Notes under the pieces: model-generated
What the model saw: the letters and a program-made list of their open reading frames with translations, nothing else
The model's database searches: none
What the model was told of the DNA's origin: nothing
Origin: a virus
Length of the DNA stretch: 51,707 nucleotides
Strand: one strand, 5' to 3'
Virus record (IMG/VR): IMGVR_UViG_3300032144_000001
Location: 73,293 to 124,999 of that record
Made by a program: the position numbers and the translations under genes
Shown here: positions 51,115-51,707 of the stretch, piece by piece
Layout: each line of letters starts with the position of its first letter
Position numbering within the stretch: position 1 is the stretch's first letter

Positions 51115-51707
51115 TATCATACCATTTTTTTCTAGAGTTTGACATTTTATTTTTAGTTTCTTGTGATATTTTTCTACCAATTAATGATTTTCTTATCTTT
51201 TCTTTTCTTTCTTCTGGGACAAGTTTACCTTTTCTTGATTCTGACATTTGCTTTTTCCTATCTTCAGATAATACTTTTCCTTTTAGAGCTTTAGAAACTT
51301 TTAATCTATGTTCATCAGAAAGTTTTCTACCTTTCATTTTTATAGATTGAGCAATTTTTTGTTCGATAGTTCGAATTTTACCAGAATTGGCAGCAGATAT
51401 TTTTTCTCTGGTTTCTTTAGAAACCACTTTGTTCTTGTTATATCTACCTCCAATTTCAATATTACACAAAGTGCCAGATTTATTTATTATTCTACCATAA
51501 AGTTCAATAAATTCAATCTCTTTATTTTCAATTTCTGTAATATTGTCTGTTTCAAATATTATCTCTACTAAATACTTAGTTCTAGAAGCTATAGAATTCC
51601 ATATTTTATTTCTCTTCTTTTTACTAAAAGCTCTTTTGTATATCTGCTCAAAAGATTTATACCTTTCTTCTTTAGTACCAATTCCAATGTAAAAAGGTTC
51701 AAATCTT
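51101..51707 (-). CDS. GIY-YIG endonuclease, probably intron-encoded (5' truncated by window edge)
   Basis: The frame is open to the last base, so the N-terminus is cut; about 201 codons remain. The first visible residues EPFYIGIGTKEE are the YIG half of GIY-YIG, and FIELYGRIINKSG closes the nuclease domain, matching the enzyme at 25506. NUMOD3-like repeats follow (SAANSGKIRTIEQKIAQSIK, MKGRKLSDEHRLKVSKALKG, RKGKLVPEERKEKIRKSLIG). The TAA stop is part of the P7 element of a group I intron core, so this is probably the intron's homing enzyme. Confidence 0.85.
   Translation of the reverse strand, partial: RFEPFYIGIGTKEERYKSFEQIYKRAFSKKKRNKIWNSIASRTKYLVEIIFETDNITEIENKEIEFIELYGRIINKSGTLCNIEIGGRYNKNKVVSKETREKISAANSGKIRTIEQKIAQSIKMKGRKLSDEHRLKVSKALKGKVLSEDRKKQMSESRKGKLVPEERKEKIRKSLIGRKISQETKNKMSNSRKKWYDTHRV

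Noticed and set aside
51021-51117. Short frame reading MILIGSKAILHW and REPKDTDY, like the start of a phage nucleotidyltransferase
   Set aside because: It is only about 30 codons, uses codons rare here (TTC CCC AGG GAG), and overlaps the P7-P8-J8/7 elements of the group I core, which explains the GC-rich, self-complementary stretch better. A remnant gene remains the main alternative.

Overview
The window reads as part of a tailed, double-stranded DNA phage of Bacteroidota, most likely a crAss-like phage (Crassvirales). Three observations support this. The left edge carries a giant virion protein with the DFDID catalytic loop known from crAss-like virion RNA polymerases. The gene set (ThyX, DnaG-like primase, ssDNA-binding protein, rIIA/rIIB, UDG-like protein, PD-(D/E)XK nucleases) fits that group. 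Several gene starts are preceded by TTTG-like and TAnnTTTG boxes spaced 18-20 bp, the promoter form of Bacteroidota. The DNA is AT-rich, genes overlap through TAATG or ATGA junctions, and TAA, TGA and TAG all act as stops, so the standard bacterial code applies.

Region 1 (1-10037, + strand): two giant proteins, a 5'-truncated virion RNA polymerase and a 1681-residue probable virion cargo protein with a PD-(D/E)XK nuclease domain. Region 2 (10038-20149, +): receptor-binding and depolymerase genes, with three fibre-like proteins, an SGNH esterase and two alpha/beta hydrolases. Region 3 (20154-21988, +): small membrane and coiled-coil proteins that look like a holin/spanin lysis set, plus a 38-residue Thr-tailed miniprotein. 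Region 4 (22000-24358, +): a glycosyltransferase, a Thr-tailed 61-residue protein, an HNH endonuclease and two small unknowns, ending in a bidirectional terminator.

Region 5 (24355-51707, - strand) is a long metabolic and replication block. It starts, at its downstream end, with a glycan set (methyltransferase and two GT2 enzymes). Next come a GroES-like protein, a possible Acb2-like cyclic-nucleotide sponge, MazG-like enzymes, RecA/UvsX, class II ribonucleotide reductase and dNMP kinase. Then come a PD-(D/E)XK exonuclease, rIIB/rIIA, a UDG-like protein, ThyX, primase, an SSB candidate and a vWA protein. No DNA polymerase, helicase, terminase or capsid gene is visible, so they should lie outside the window.

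The most striking theme is mobile endonucleases. About nine GIY-YIG, HNH or LAGLIDADG genes are scattered through regions 4 and 5. Three carry their own host-type promoters, and two sit next to short duplicated ends of the gene they appear to have entered. The right-edge one appears to lie in a group I intron whose P7-P8 core is visible at 51018-51114. A second theme is modular: two N-terminal anchor segments occur twice each, once on a large fibre or esterase and once on a miniprotein ending in poly-threonine, with a glycosyltransferase gene between two of the Thr-tailed genes.
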